From the NCBI GenBank assembly GCA_963576735.1, contig OY755181.1, forward strand, positions 1,364,001 to 1,428,000: a DNA stretch of 64,000 nt. Direction: 5' to 3'. Origin of the DNA: Bedellia somnulentella. Taxonomy: Eukaryota; Arthropoda; Insecta; Lepidoptera; Bedelliidae. Positions 10,607 to 22,047 of the stretch are shown one piece after another (within the stretch, counting starts at the first letter, position 1; the number at the start of each line of letters is the position of its first letter). The position numbers were made by a program, and so were the translations under genes. The notes beneath the pieces were generated by a model. The model saw nothing but the letters and a program-made list of their open reading frames with translations, made no database searches and was not told where the DNA came from.

Positions 10607-12442
10607 AATCCAAGAAGAATACCTTATGAAGACATAATTTGCAATGTAGAACATTGTCTAATTCAAAATAACGTTCGTGAAGATGACAGGGAAGCAATTC
10701 GTCAGGACGTATCTTCGATACTACGGTTGAGCAAGCTTCCTAAACCTAACCTCACACGAGCTCAAAGATCTGCCCTTAAAAATTTAAAATCTAATGAAGA
10801 CATAGTAGTTCTACGCGCGGATAAAGGTAATTCAACAGTAGTTATGGATACGTCTGAATATAAGAACAAAGTATCACAATTATTGTCAGATGACTCAACC
10901 TACCAAAAAGTCAAACGAGATCCCACGACTAAAATACTCAAACAAACATCTGATTTAATAAAAAGACATAGTGATACCCTAACGTTAGACTCGAAAGCCT
11001 TATTACCATCGTGTGTGAAACCTCCAAAACTGTATGGGTTACCCAAAATTCACAAAGTTGACAACCCGCTTCGTCCAATAGTAAGCCAAATTGATACACC
11101 AACATACAAATTGGCAAAACATGTGTCAAAGATACTATCACCACTTCGAGGAAAAACTGAAGCCTTTGTGAAGAATTCCTATCAATTCATTAATGACATC
11201 AAGAACTTAAGTCTTAGTGATGAGGACATTATGGTCAGCTTTGATGTTCAGTCGCTTTACACCAGTTTACCAATACAAGACTGTGTTGAAGTTGTCACAG
11301 AAAGGTTAACAAATGCTGACATACCTTTAGAATATGCAGAATTACTTAAGCACTGCCTTACAACTGGCTACTTACTTTGGGATAAGGAATTCTACATCCA
11401 GACTGATGGTGTGGCAATGGGATCCCCAGTCTCTCCTATTGTAGCCGATATATTCATGGAACGATTGGAGGAGATTGCACTAAAATCCTTCCCTGTCACT
11501 CCAAAGGTTTATAAGAGGTATGTAGATGATACTTTTGCAATCCTACCCAAAAACATAGTCTCTGCATTCTTAGACCATCTTAATTCCATTAACCCTAAGA
11601 TCCAATTTACAATGGAATTAGAGACTAATAATAGTTTAGCCTTTCTAGATGTCCTCTTGATAAGGAATTCTGATAACTCAATTAGTCACACAGTTTATAG
11701 GAAACCCACCCACACTGATAGGTACCTCAATGGTGACTCACACCACCATCCATCTCAGTTAGCTACTGTTGGTAAAACTTTGTTTCAGAGAGCCAAACAT
11801 CTTTGTGACGAACACCATCTTGCTGGAGAGCTCAGTCATGTGAAACAAGTTTTTCACAACAACAAACTGAAATTGCCCCGCCAACGTCACCGCTCCTCCG
11901 ATAAACCACCTACTGTCGAAAGACTCCCTGCAACTCTACCTTTTGTAAAGGGTGTAACAGACAAAATTAGTACTGTGTTACAGCGTGCTTCCATTAAGAC
12001 CTACTTCAAGCCGCACCAAAAGATAAGTCAGTTTCTAAGACCTATCAAATGTCAGATCCCTTTACAAGATGCAGGCGTTTATAAACTAGACTGTGAGTGT
12101 GGTCTTTCATACATCGGCCAAACAAAGCGTAGTGTAGCAACTCGCGTTAGAGAACATATTGCTGATATGAAGAATAGGCGTCCTGGAAGATCTGCTTTGT
12201 GTGAACACACCTTCGATAAGCCAAACCACCACATGCGTTTTGACAAACCTACAATTCTAGCAAAAGAGAATCGATTGATACCTAGAATGATACGCGAGTC
12301 TATTGAAATAAAGAAACATCCAAACTTCAATAGAGATGATGGTTGGCAATTACCACCTGCTTGGAACCCGATCATTAGCACAACTAAGCGAGGGAAGAAC
12401 ACTAGCAAGACTCCAGATAACATTAGCTCTTTTTGTACATAG
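10607..12442 (+). CDS. Penelope-like element reverse transcriptase with GIY-YIG endonuclease
   Basis: The frame is open from 10607 (stop just upstream at 10604) to 12442, with no ATG at a sensible place, so the N-terminus is probably missing; 10727 is the first in-frame near-cognate start. Features in order: IICNVEHCL, ADKGNSTVVMD, KPPKLYGLPKIHK, VSFDVQSLYTSLP, GVAMGSPVSPIVADIFME, catalytic YVDD at 11519-11530, FLDVLLIR, YRKPTHTDRYL. Then comes a C-terminal GIY-YIG nuclease (GVYKL at 12074, CECG, SYIGQTKR at 12107). This domain order is specific to Penelope-like elements. The whole frame is intact over 612 codons. It sits on the + strand inside the - strand hAT element and must postdate it. 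Confidence 0.9.
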   Translation, partial: NPRRIPYEDIICNVEHCLIQNNVREDDREAIRQDVSSILRLSKLPKPNLTRAQRSALKNLKSNEDIVVLRADKGNSTVVMDTSEYKNKVSQLLSDDSTYQKVKRDPTTKILKQTSDLIKRHSDTLTLDSKALLPSCVKPPKLYGLPKIHKVDNPLRPIVSQIDTPTYKLAKHVSKILSPLRGKTEAFVKNSYQFINDIKNLSLSDEDIMVSFDVQSLYTSLPIQDCVEVVTERLTNADIPLEYAELLKHCLTTGYLLWDKEFYIQTDGVAMGSPVSPIVADIFMERLEEIALKSFPVTPKVYKRYVDDTFAILPKNIVSAFLDHLNSINPKIQFTMELETNNSLAFLDVLLIRNSDNSISHTVYRKPTHTDRYLNGDSHHHPSQLATVGKTLFQRAKHLCDEHHLAGELSHVKQVFHNNKLKLPRQRHRSSDKPPTVERLPATLPFVKGVTDKISTVLQRASIKTYFKPHQKISQFLRPIKCQIPLQDAGVYKLDCECGLSYIGQTKRSVATRVREHIADMKNRRPGRSALCEHTFDKPNHHMRFDKPTILAKENRLIPRMIRESIEIKKHPNFNRDDGWQLPPAWNPIISTTKRGKNTSKTPDNISSFCT

Positions 12443-12519
12443 CAAATATTAAACGCAAATGTAACTTAAAATTTTGTGAAGGTAGTTAGTATTAATAATT
12501 TTATAGTACTGTATAATGA

Positions 12520-12600
12520 CAAATAACACCTCAGTCTTCCCGTGACCATGATAACTGAAAAGTTTTCGAAACGTCGGGCTATTAAAAATAATGTAATAAC
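12520..12600 (+). ncRNA. Candidate hammerhead-like motif in the Penelope 3' flank
   Basis: About 100 bp after the stop, CCCG and CGGG can pair around a core with AACT-GAAA-AGTT (a 4-bp stem with GAAA loop) followed by CGAAACGTC. Penelope-like elements are known to carry hammerhead ribozymes ending in GAAAC-GTC. The CTGANGA half of the core is imperfect here, so this copy may be inactive. Confidence 0.35.
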
Positions 12601-13142
12601 ACGCGATTAAAATATCCGAAAATCAATAGTTGTTTCAATTATAATGTGCAATCGTGAAAATCTTAGAAAATACTAAATAAAATCCAATTTGATGATAAAT
12701 TTTATTTCTTTAGTTTATTATACACAACCGAAAAATTTCCTTCAGCCAAAATTTCCTTTGCAGGCTTAGGACTGTCAGCCAAAGCACTATATGACGTTAA
12801 AAATATTTTATGTACCTTATTTTTTTTATTGTAGCGGCTGGCCCATTTAAAATTTTTGAATCAATGTATTTACAATCATTGAATATATTTTTTTGTATTT
12901 TTTTTCATGATTTTTTTTTAATTTTCAATTAAAATATTTACATTCATTTATTTTTGCCCATTTTGATTGATTTTTGCATTCGTTTTCATTAGTTTTTTTC
13001 AGTATTCAAAATAACTATACGTAATTGAGTTTACCGTGTAACTAATAATTATATCATTTTTCAATCAAGTGATAACAGGTCTTCATTGAGATCTTGAGAC
13101 GAATCACCCTCTAACGTTTCTTCAAGTACATCACATATATAT

Positions 13143-13297
13143 GCGGTTGGAGACCCATCACCTACAATCTTATTATACCATCTTTTCTCCACTCAACTTT
13201 CCAAAAGTGGCTGAAGAATTTCTAATTTCTAATTGCTCTGGCTACCCCTTCCAGGGAATTATAGCCGGGAATTATAGATATGTATGTATGTATGTAA
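13143..13297 (+). repeat. SINE-B, 5'-truncated, inside hAT
   Basis: From GCGGTTGGAGACCCATCACC through CTCTGGCTACCCCTTCCAGGG to a TATG tail. It abuts the end of the hAT transposase remnant. Confidence 0.8.
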
Positions 13298-13301
13298 GTT
13301 T

Positions 13302-14580
13302 CTAATTGTGTGCGATAAAACACAATTTTCCAGCTCGTTCTGTAGTGAGTTTGTTACTTTTACAGGAGTGGATATTAGCAAAGGTCGAAAAACTTCTTTC
13401 CACAGAATCAGATGTTGATAGGATGGATAGAATTCTTACAGCAGTTTTTCCCAAATCAGTCTGTGGGAAGAAAAGTGTCCACCAAGACACAGGTGAAACT
13501 TTGTTAGCCGATGGCGTCGACCAAATGAAATCTTTGCTATAACTATTTGTTCTACTCTTGTACTCTGCTAGTTCATTGAAGACATCTATACCTCTGTCGC
13601 CATTACATTGTGAATGATCCAAAATGAATTGACACCCATCTAGATTTTCCCCAGTAGCTAGGGACACTCCCTGATTATTTGGATCTAAAATGGCTGCAGC
13701 ATTATGTACTGCCTTTAAAGAGTGGGTTTGTCGTTGTGAATACTTTGCACATAGATCCTCAACTTCGTCTTTGCAGATCTCCTCGGTTATTGAATTATTA
13801 AGCACACTTTTGATTACTTTAAGAGCTTGATGTACTAAATGGATCGTTCCATAGTCCCCATCTAATTGAATTATCCATTTGACGATTGGTTGCAAGAGTT
13901 CAATGTGTTTCTATCATGTCATCTCAATTTCTATCCATGTATTTTCTTGTAAAATCTTTGTTTTGTATTTTAGGAACTCAGTGTTTTCAGACGTTACTGC
14001 CAAAGACTGTAATATCACTTTAGATTTTACGAAATTTTGAAGACGGCCTAAATAACTACCCCATCTGGTTTTGACCGGTAATATAAGAGAAGTATTCGTC
14101 AATTTATCCTTCGCTAACTTAGTGAAATCTGCATTAAGGATGTGTGATTTTGACACACACTTAACTATTGCCACCACGAAAACAAACATATTCTTGATAT
14201 GGCTTATCTTGAGAACATCGTCAATCACTAAATGCAGCGTGTGTGCAATGCATCCGAATGACATGATATGAGAATAATTGTCACTTATTATTCTAGCACA
14301 TTTGATCATATTTGCCGCATTATCAGTAACGATGGCAACAAACTTTTGAGCACCAAGTTCTTCTATTATTTTACATATTTCTTCAGCTAGATATTCGAAA
14401 GTGTGCCTCTTATTCTTTGTATCAATAAATTTATAGAAATAGGGTCTTGGTGAGTATAATAATATTTAATATAGATTCGTTTCTTAAATTAGACCACCCA
14501 TCGACAGCGAGATGTAGTACTTGCGCTTCTTGTATTTTATTTTGAATAGTTTGCTGTAATTTTGAATACTCATCATTTAA
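13302..14580 (-). pseudogene. hAT transposase remnant (catalytic region and C-terminal dimerisation domain)
   Basis: Reading on the - strand from ~14540: DGWSNLRNESI, then HTFEYLAEEICKIIEELG and VTDNAANMIKCARI, CIAHTLHLVIDDVLK, VKTRWGSYLGRLQNF, AAAILDPNNQG. The hAT dimerisation block follows: WWTLFFPQTDLGKTAVRIL then STSDSVERSFSTFANIHS, ending near 13302. The frame shifts around 14450-14470, and two adjacent in-frame stops lie near 13913. N-terminal BED finger and first catalytic region are absent. The copy cannot make active transposase. Confidence 0.85.
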
Positions 14581-14957
14581 GAGTGTACTGCAGCTCATAA
14601 TGTTCTACTAGAGCAAGCATCAATAAAGTTAAGTTCAGTATTTTAAACAAAAAAAGCATCGGTGTATACGAAAACCATTCACAGTGTGGTGTACAGTGTA
14701 TTATGTGGTATTCATAGTACCAGGCCACTATAGATACCCCAAATGATAGTAATTGATGATTCGATGTACCACCAAACGACGAATATTGCCGGCAATATTG
14801 GGAATTGCCGGCAATATTGCCACCGCGCCCATCACTAGTCACGGTTATTCAATTTGACTCAATAATATATTTTTAAACACGGAATTTTGAACAAAAAATG
14901 TGCTAATCCTAAGTATATCTAAATTACATATAAATATACAACAACATAAACATAACA

Positions 14958-15058
14958 TAAACGTTCACGCCGAATATCCCCGAAGGGTTTGGCAGAGGTA
15001 CTAATACTTCTGAACATCACGTGACTTGGTCACCTGGTGCTCAGAGTACCCACGTTAT
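14958..15058 (-). repeat. SINE-A, 3' end fragment
   Basis: Reverse-complement of the SINE-A tail: AACGTTCACGCCGAATATCC, CCCGAAGG, GTACTAATACTTCTGAACAT, GAGTACCCACGTT. Beyond the tail (to the left) the sequence is ACATAAACATAAC-like, the family's 3' repeat. Confidence 0.8.
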
Positions 15059-16824
15059 CAATGCAAAAACAACAACATGAGGTATTCAAATAAGATGAAT
15101 TTTGAATTATTAATATTCCTACATATTTTTATCACCCAAAGTTTATACCAAACAAACACCCTTCACAAACTGCTTATTTTGTTTGCGTTGCATCCATATA
15201 ATTTCACCAGATAAACACATTTACAATGCTAGTAAAGTACACTAGCAGACGGACATAACTTAGAATAAGTAACGAATGCAATAATTCAATAGCACAGTGG
15301 CTGTTAGCGCTGCTATAGCGGCCCCATGAATATTACATAACGGCCGTTACTATGTTACCTGATGTTGAAAGCTCCGTTAGCTAGGGGTTGTTACAGTTCA
15401 GTCGAATACTAACAAGCGTTGCTTCGCACTCTCTTTTGTTAAACTGAGCCTTTGGAGTTTGAAATTTATTTCCGTCTGATAAATATTATGTTGGTTACAT
15501 AACAATATAAATAAGGTATGTATTTTATATTTATTTATAATATATTTAAGGCGATAGCTTATCATACAAATTTAATAATAAATGAAAAAAATAAAACATT
15601 TTCGTGCGCAAGTTAATAAATTTTATAAGGATAAGCATGACTTTCCTCCTATTCAATTTATTAAATTAAATTCATATTAAGTCGTATATCGCTTGACTTA
15701 TTTACCCAGAATATGTGTGAAGAAATAGCACTTTGTATTTTCTAGCAATGCACCAAGGATTTTTCCTACTAAACCGCCTCTGATTTTGTAGTTGGAAAAA
15801 TATAAAAATATTAATAATTATCTTTTTTGTCTCTGATATCATGATATCACAAAAAAATTCGCTGCTTTACTCAATCACATTTTATTTCTGTTTTACTTAT
15901 ATCGACTGCAATATACAATCATAAATCTGTAGTGAAAAGTAAATCAATTAATTTTAGAAATTCCACATGATATAGCCGGTCCCGTGATAGAGCGCTCCGT
16001 AGTTGCCATTGTGTGGAGTGAATAGAGTCAGCGCGCTGTTCGGCTCGCGTTAAACTTGCAGCGAAAGCTCACTTGATGTATTTACTCGCTAGCCATTTAA
16101 CTTTTGTAAGCTTGTAGTTTTTATTATGAAGTATTGAAAAGAAATGGGTGTTAAAAGTTTTTGTAGAAATCTATTTGCCACATATATTTTTTATTTTATC
16201 ATGTATTAGTTTTACGCGGCGGCAAAGAATGAAAAGTTCCATTTAGTGGGACCTTACGATTAGCAAACTAACATTTTTTCTCTATTACGATTGCTAAAAG
16301 TAGCTGATTGGTTCTTTTGTCAAAGATAATAAATAGGTAAACAAAATTTTGAAATAATTAAACTCTAAAGTAAATCAGCCAAATTAGGGAAACACAAAAC
16401 CTCGAATAAAATATACCACGCATAATCCTTTCTCTTTTTTCATTGCGCTTACTTTTAAAAACTTTAGCAAATCCCTTGTTAGATCTAAAGAGTACGTAGC
16501 ATATTTACTCAGAAGGCGTATACATAACGATATGTATTTTATAATTCCTTAGAATCTATCATTAATCATGATTCCAAAACAAACAAACAATAAAGTTAAC
16601 AAAGCGAGCTGCATGCAGAACGCCGCTCAGTCTCCAACGGTGAAGAGCCGACGAGCAACCGGTAAATCAACAGTTGTGCAGCTGAACTGTACCGCTGGGG
16701 AACACCACGCGTTTATACGATGAGTGCTCGGTGGGAAGGGAGTTTGGTGATGTATGTGGTAAAACTGAACTGAACATTTCAAAGAAATCCGCTAAATCTA
16801 TTTTTGTTCAAATTTATTTATTTA
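15059..16824. other. No gene seen
   Basis: AT-rich sequence with two less AT-rich patches (about 15960-16090 and 16600-16750). No coding frame, RNA gene or known repeat recognised. Confidence 0.35.
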
Positions 16825-17666
16825 TAGTGGATCGTCCCAGCTTCGCACGGGTAGCGTTGTTTTTTTAAATATCTGAGGTTTCTTTCTTCAGTCACTGCTC
16901 AAGCATTGTGAAATTCAGCGCAATGTTTTCAATTTATTAAATTTATAGCACTCCCTAAACAGTGTAGTTTGGTGATTTTAAATGCGCTTTGATGAACGGT
17001 TCAGTATTTTCGTTTAATAGCAAATTTTTAAATAAAACGCTATGAAGTATTTATAACAATCTAAAAAATAAATCATTACGTGATTTATAATGCAACTACT
17101 CGCGCCGTCTAGTATGTTATATGTAAATTAGTAAAGATTTGGTTTGGTCACGGGCGCGATGGCTTATTTTATGTATAATTTCGGTGTTTGTCTACCGATT
17201 TCTATGATTCTTTTTTTATTGAATAGGTAATAATGTTACCTTTTTAAATTTGGGATGAGTGAGACGTTTACAAACGTAAGAGTAAACAAATATAATCAGA
17301 ATGATCCGAACTGCTAAGCTATCAGGAATTACACGTGTTATTGTGAGTCAACCGTAAAAGATAGACATAAACTGCCGAGGATTTTTTTTTAGATTATTTT
17401 ATGAAGAATATTTCCGTCACACATGATTTCTATGTAAGTTTAACCATTGAGGCTGCACACGCGACGGAAGCTTAAAAAATGGAGTAACTTCTCCCGTTTT
17501 CCCAAAATTTCCCAAAATTCCCCTTTACTACTCTGCTGGAAAGTATACAAAAACCTGCGCAGGTGTATGAAGAATAATTGTACCAAGTTTCGTAAAAATC
17601 CGTCGAGTAGTTTTTGTTTCCATAAGGAACATACAAACCGACAGACAGACAGACAGACAGACAGAA

Positions 17667-17697
<31 letters not shown>

Positions 17698-17818
17698 AAT
17701 TTAACTGATTGCATTTTTGGCATCAGTATCCATCCCTAATCACCACCTGATGGTTATTTTGAAAATATATTTCATGTACAGAATTGACCTCTCTACAGAT
17801 TTATTATAAGTATAGATT
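16825..17818 (+). repeat. 0.96-kb interspersed repeat, tandem copy 1
   Basis: Starts AGTGGATCGTCCCAGCTTCG and ends CAGATTTATTATAAGTATAGA. Near the 3' end it has an (ACAG)n tract followed by TTTTTGGCATCAGTATC. Copies 2 and 3 follow head to tail. No coding capacity. Head-to-tail copies, an internal microsatellite and a CTAG junction resemble Helitron/Helentron-derived elements, but this is only a guess. Confidence 0.75.
17639..17694 (+). repeat. (ACAG)n microsatellite within repeat copy 1
   Basis: About 14 tandem GACA units with one GAAA interruption. The tract is shorter in copy 2 (18643-18670) and copy 3 (21676-21694). Confidence 0.9.
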
Positions 17819-17829
17819 TATTAGTAACT

Positions 17830-18791
17830 AGTGGATCGTCCCAGCTTCGCACGGGTAGCGTTGTTTTTTTAAATATCTGAGGTTTCTTTCTTCAGTCACT
17901 GCTCAAGCATTGTGAAATTCAGCGCAATGTTTTCAATTTATTAAATTTATAGCACTCCCTAAACAGTGTAGTTTTATGATTTTAAATGCGCTTTGATGAA
18001 CGGTTCAGTATTTCCGTTTAATAGCAAATTTTGGAATAAAATGCTATGAGGTATTTATAACATCTAAAAAATAAATCATTACGTGATGTAGGATGCAACT
18101 ACTGGCGCCATCTAGTATGTTATATGTAAATTAGTAAAGATTTGGTTTTGATCACGGGCGCGATCGCTTATTTTATATATAATTTCGGTGTTTGTCTACC
18201 GATTTCTATGATTCTTTTTTATTGAATAGGTAATAATGTTACCTTTTTTTAATTAGGGATGAGTGAGAGGTTTACAAACTTAAGAGTAAACAAATATCAT
18301 CAGAATGTTCCGAACTGCTAAGCTATCAGGAATTACACGTGTTATTGTGAGTTAACCGTAAAAGATAGACATAAACTGCTTAGGATTTTTTTTTAGATAA
18401 TATTATGAAGAATATTTCCGTCACACATGATTTCTATGTAAGTTTAACCATTGAGGCTGCACACGCGACGGAAGCTTAAAAAATGTAGTAACTTCTCCCG
18501 TTTTCCCAAAATTTCCCAAAATTCCCCTTTACTACTCTGCTGGAAAGTATACAAAAACCTGCGCAGGTGTATGAAGAATAATTGTACCAAGTTTCGTTAA
18601 AATCCGTCGAGCAGTTTTTGTTTCCATAAGGAACATACAAACCGACAGACAGACAGACAGACAGACAGACAAAAATTTTACTGATTGCATTTTTGGCATC
18701 AGTATCGATCCCTAATCACCACCTGATGGTTATTTTGAAAATATATTTCATGTACAGAATTGACCTCTCTACAGATTTATTATAAGTATAG
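17830..18791 (+). repeat. 0.96-kb interspersed repeat, tandem copy 2
   Basis: Same start and end as copy 1 and only lightly diverged from it by eye, separated from it by ~11 bp. Confidence 0.75.
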
Positions 18792-19032
18792 ACTAGTGGA
18801 TCGTCCCAGCTTCGCACGGGTAGCGTTGTTTTTTAAATATCTGAGGTTTCTTCAGTCACTGCTCAAGCATTGTGAAATTCAGCGCAATGTTTTCAATTGA
18901 TTAAATTTATAGCACTCCCTAAACTTAGTTTGGTGATTTTAAATGCGCTTTGATGAACGGTTCAGTATTTCAGTTTAATAGCAAATTTTTAAATAAAACG
19001 CTATGAAGTATTTATAACAATCTAAAAAATAA

Positions 19033-21104
19033 GTAACATAACATAACAAGTTGGTGGGATAAAGATGTGAAAGAGGCAGTTGGAGATAAGAAGAAAGCTT
19101 GGTTAGATTTACTAGCGATTAAAGCTAGTAAACGAATGGATGCGAGAGTAACAGATGATGTAGTGAAGAACATTGAAGATGAATATAAGAGAGTTAAGAA
19201 TGAGGTCAAGAAGAAAATAGAAAAGAAAAAGCGTGATCTGATAGAATGGTGTGAGAGGAAACTCTCTGATAATTTCCGGAATAACCAAAAGTTGTTCTGG
19301 AAATATATCCGGAAAGAAAAGGGAGTTTCCCAAAACACGAGAGTGAATGTTGTGAGAGATGAACAGGGTGAATTGGCGACGGATGAAAGTAGCATCAGAC
19401 GAGTATGGAAGAACTATTTTGAGGGACTCTTTGAAAAAGAGGATTCATCCATTTCTTCGCCAATCAGCAGTAATGTTGATTGGAACGACGTTATGGGTGA
19501 CTTTAGTGACAGTGAGATCAGTATGGAAGAAATAATGAAAGCAATGAAAAGTATGAAACTAGGGAAAGCGGCAGGGTATGACAGGATAAACACTGAAATG
19601 CTGAGGGCTGGTAAAGGGGTGGTGGCTTCCTGGTTGTACTTCCTTTTCCAAAAATGCTGCTCGAGTGGCAAAGTGCCACAAGACTGGTGCAAAGCGGTGA
19701 TTGTGCCTTTATATAAAGGAAAGGGGTCACACCAGGAGGCTAGAAACTACCGTGGAATTAGCCTACTCAGCATTGTCGGTAAATTGTATGCAAAGGTTTT
19801 GATTGAAAGAGTGATGAATGAAACGGATGATAAAATTTGGGATGTGCAAGCAGGATTTAGAAAGGGAATGGGATGTATGGACCAAATCTTCTCTTTAAGG
19901 AGCATCACCGAAAAGTTCTTAGCTAAGAACCGAAAGGTGTATTGTTCCTTCATTGATTTAGAGAAGGCGTATGATAGGGTGGTAAGAAAGTGTTTATGGG
20001 AGGTGTTATCCAAGTTCGGTTTGGGGAGTCGACTTATACGTGCACTGGTATCACTCTATGAGGATTCCAGTGCATGTGTGAGAGTAAACGGGGAAAATAC
20101 TGACTGGTTCGGGATCTCTCGGGGTGTCCGACAGGGTTGTGTAGCTTCCCCGTGGCTCTTCAATTTGTTCATGGATGACTGTTTAACAGAGTTGCGTGAA
20201 AGTGATTATGGATTGAGAATGGGTGGATTCATCATCAAATGCCTCTTATATGCCGACGATCAAGTGCTACTTGCATCATCGGTGGAAGAGCTGCAAGAGA
20301 TGATGAATATTGCATGTGCGTCTTTTGAAAAAAAGGGAATGAGGGTAAATGTGGATAAAACAAAAACTATGGTTTTTGAGAGAGAGGTGAATATGACCGA
20401 ATGCGTGTTTGAGATTAATGGTAAGAAAGTGGAACAAGTGAAAGAGTTTGTATATTTGGGAAGTTTGTTTACTAGGGATGGAAAGTGTGATGAAGATATC
20501 GAGAGAAGAGTGAAAAAGGGTAATGCGGTAAATGGAGCGCTGGATAGTCTAATGTCTAGTCAGTCGGTGTCTGAAAAGGCCCGAATGGCTGTGCATGATG
20601 CTGTCCTCGTTCCTACGCTTATGTATGGCAGTGAATGTTGGGTGTGGCAGAAGAAGCATGAAAGTAGAGTGAATGCAGTATAAATGAGATCCCTCAGAAA
20701 AGTGTGTAATGTAAGGTTATGTGATCGTGTGAGGAATGATGTGATTCGTGAAAGGTGTGGTGTAAAAGATGATATTGTAAGAAAGATAGAAAAAGGAATG
20801 TTGAGATGGTTTGGGCACATAGAGAGGATGGATGACAGTAAATTGGTGAAAGAGATATATAGAGCCAATGTGGAAGGTAATGTTAGTAGAGGACGACCTC
20901 GGAGGACACATTTGGATCAAATAGAAAATGTGCTCAAAAAGGCAGGTGTCCGCAGTATGAAGAATAAAAGAGCATGTATGAAAAGATTGATGGATGTAAA
21001 CGAAGCCAGAGAGGTTTGCCAGGATCGTACAAAGTGGCGATCGATAGTCTCTGCCTACCCCAATGGGAACTAACGGCGTGAGAATATGTATGTATGTATG
21101 TATG
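19033..21104 (+). mobile_element. RTE-type LINE, 5'-truncated, with target-site duplication
   Basis: Inserted into repeat copy 3 with TAAAAAATAA on both sides (19023-19032 and 21105-21114). The element lacks its endonuclease, so it is 5'-truncated. It ends in GGCGTGAGAATATG and a (TATG)n tail, with only ~30 bp of 3' UTR after the coding stop, as is usual for RTE elements. Seven related full or partial copies lie elsewhere in the window. Confidence 0.85.
19049..21073 (+). pseudogene. RTE reverse transcriptase, truncated, one internal stop
   Basis: Coding begins inside the protein (SWWDKDVKEAVG). RT motifs in order: [77 protein letters not shown], catalytic YADD (about 20249-20260), [18 protein letters not shown]. 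After an in-frame TAA at 20681-20683 (GAG in the 53-kb copy) it continues as RWFGHIERMDD and [14 protein letters not shown] to the stop at 21071-21073. The RWFGH and GRPR motifs are characteristic of RTE-clade C-termini. Apart from that stop the frame is intact. Confidence 0.85.
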
Positions 21105-21977
21105 TAAAAAATAAATCATTACGTGATTTAGGATGCAACTACTCGCGCCATCTAGTATGTTATATGTAAATTAGTAAAGATTTGGTTTTGATCACGGGTG
21201 CGATGGCTTATTTTATGTATAATTTCGGTGTTTGTCTACCGATTTCTATGATTCTTTTTTTATTGAATGTTACCTTTTTTAAATTTGAGATGAGTGAGAC
21301 GTTTACAAACGTAAGAGTAAACAAATATAATCAGAATGATCCGAACTGCTAAGCTATCAGGAATTACACGTGTTATTGTGAGTCAACCGTAAAAGATAGA
21401 CATAAACTGCTCCGGATTTTTTTTTAGATAATTTTATGAAGAATATTTCCGTCACACATGATTTCTATGTAAGTTTAACCATTGAGGCTGCACACGCGAC
21501 GGAAGCTTAAAAAATGGAGTAACTTCTCCCGTTTTCCCAAAATTTCCCAAAATTCCCCTTTACTACTCTGCTGGAAAGTATACAAAAACCTGCGCAGGTG
21601 TATGAAGAATAATTGTACCAAGTTTCGTTAAAATCCGTCGAGTAGTTTTTGTTTCCATAAGGAACATACAAACCGACAGACAGACAGACAGACAAAAATT
21701 TTGCTGATTGCATTTTTGGCATCAGTATCGATCTCTAATCACCACCTAATGGTTATTTTGAAAATATATTTCATGTACAGAATTGACCTCTCTACAGATT
21801 TATTATAAGTATAGATTTCTTAGGTATGTAAAACAGATAACAATCTTAGACAAACATAAAGCAGGCAACACAAGGTATGGAACTAGATTGTAATTCAAAG
21901 GATACACACACTTGAGATCAATTACATATACAATTATTATATATTAATGTTAATTGTACGTACATACACCTACTTAC

Positions 21978-22047
21978 ATTAGTTCCCATAAGAGTAGGCA
22001 GAGTCTATGGATCGACTTTGTACGATCCTGGCCAACTTCTCAAACAT
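21978..22047 (-). repeat. RTE 3' tip fragment
   Basis: TTAGTTCCCATAAGAGTAGG, then GATCGACTTTGTACGATCCTG, matching the reverse complement of the RTE coding end. Confidence 0.7.

Larger units (their letters stand above)
10062..14837 (-). mobile_element. hAT DNA transposon, decayed, with nested Penelope-like element
   Basis: Left end TAGTGATGGGCG (10062-10073) and right end CGCCCATCACTA (14826-14837) are perfect 12-bp terminal inverted repeats. An exact 8-bp duplication, GTCACGGT, flanks them at 10054-10061 and 14838-14845; 8 bp is the hAT rule. Both ends carry many copies of a GGCAA-C/T-A/G-TTGCC palindrome. The transposase lies on the - strand at 13.3-14.6 kb. About 2 kb of the element is a Penelope-like retroelement that inserted later, and a 5'-truncated SINE-B lies at 13143-13297. 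The BED zinc finger expected at the transposase N-terminus was not found. Confidence 0.9.
18793..21821 (+). repeat. 0.96-kb interspersed repeat, tandem copy 3, split by an RTE insertion
   Basis: Left part 18793-19032, right part 21105-21821. Joining the two restores the sequence seen in copies 1 and 2 with one copy of TAAAAAATAA. Confidence 0.8.

Noticed and set aside
17472..17723. Frames with long runs of LSVC or DRQT-type repeats
   Set aside because: Translation of the (ACAG)n microsatellite.
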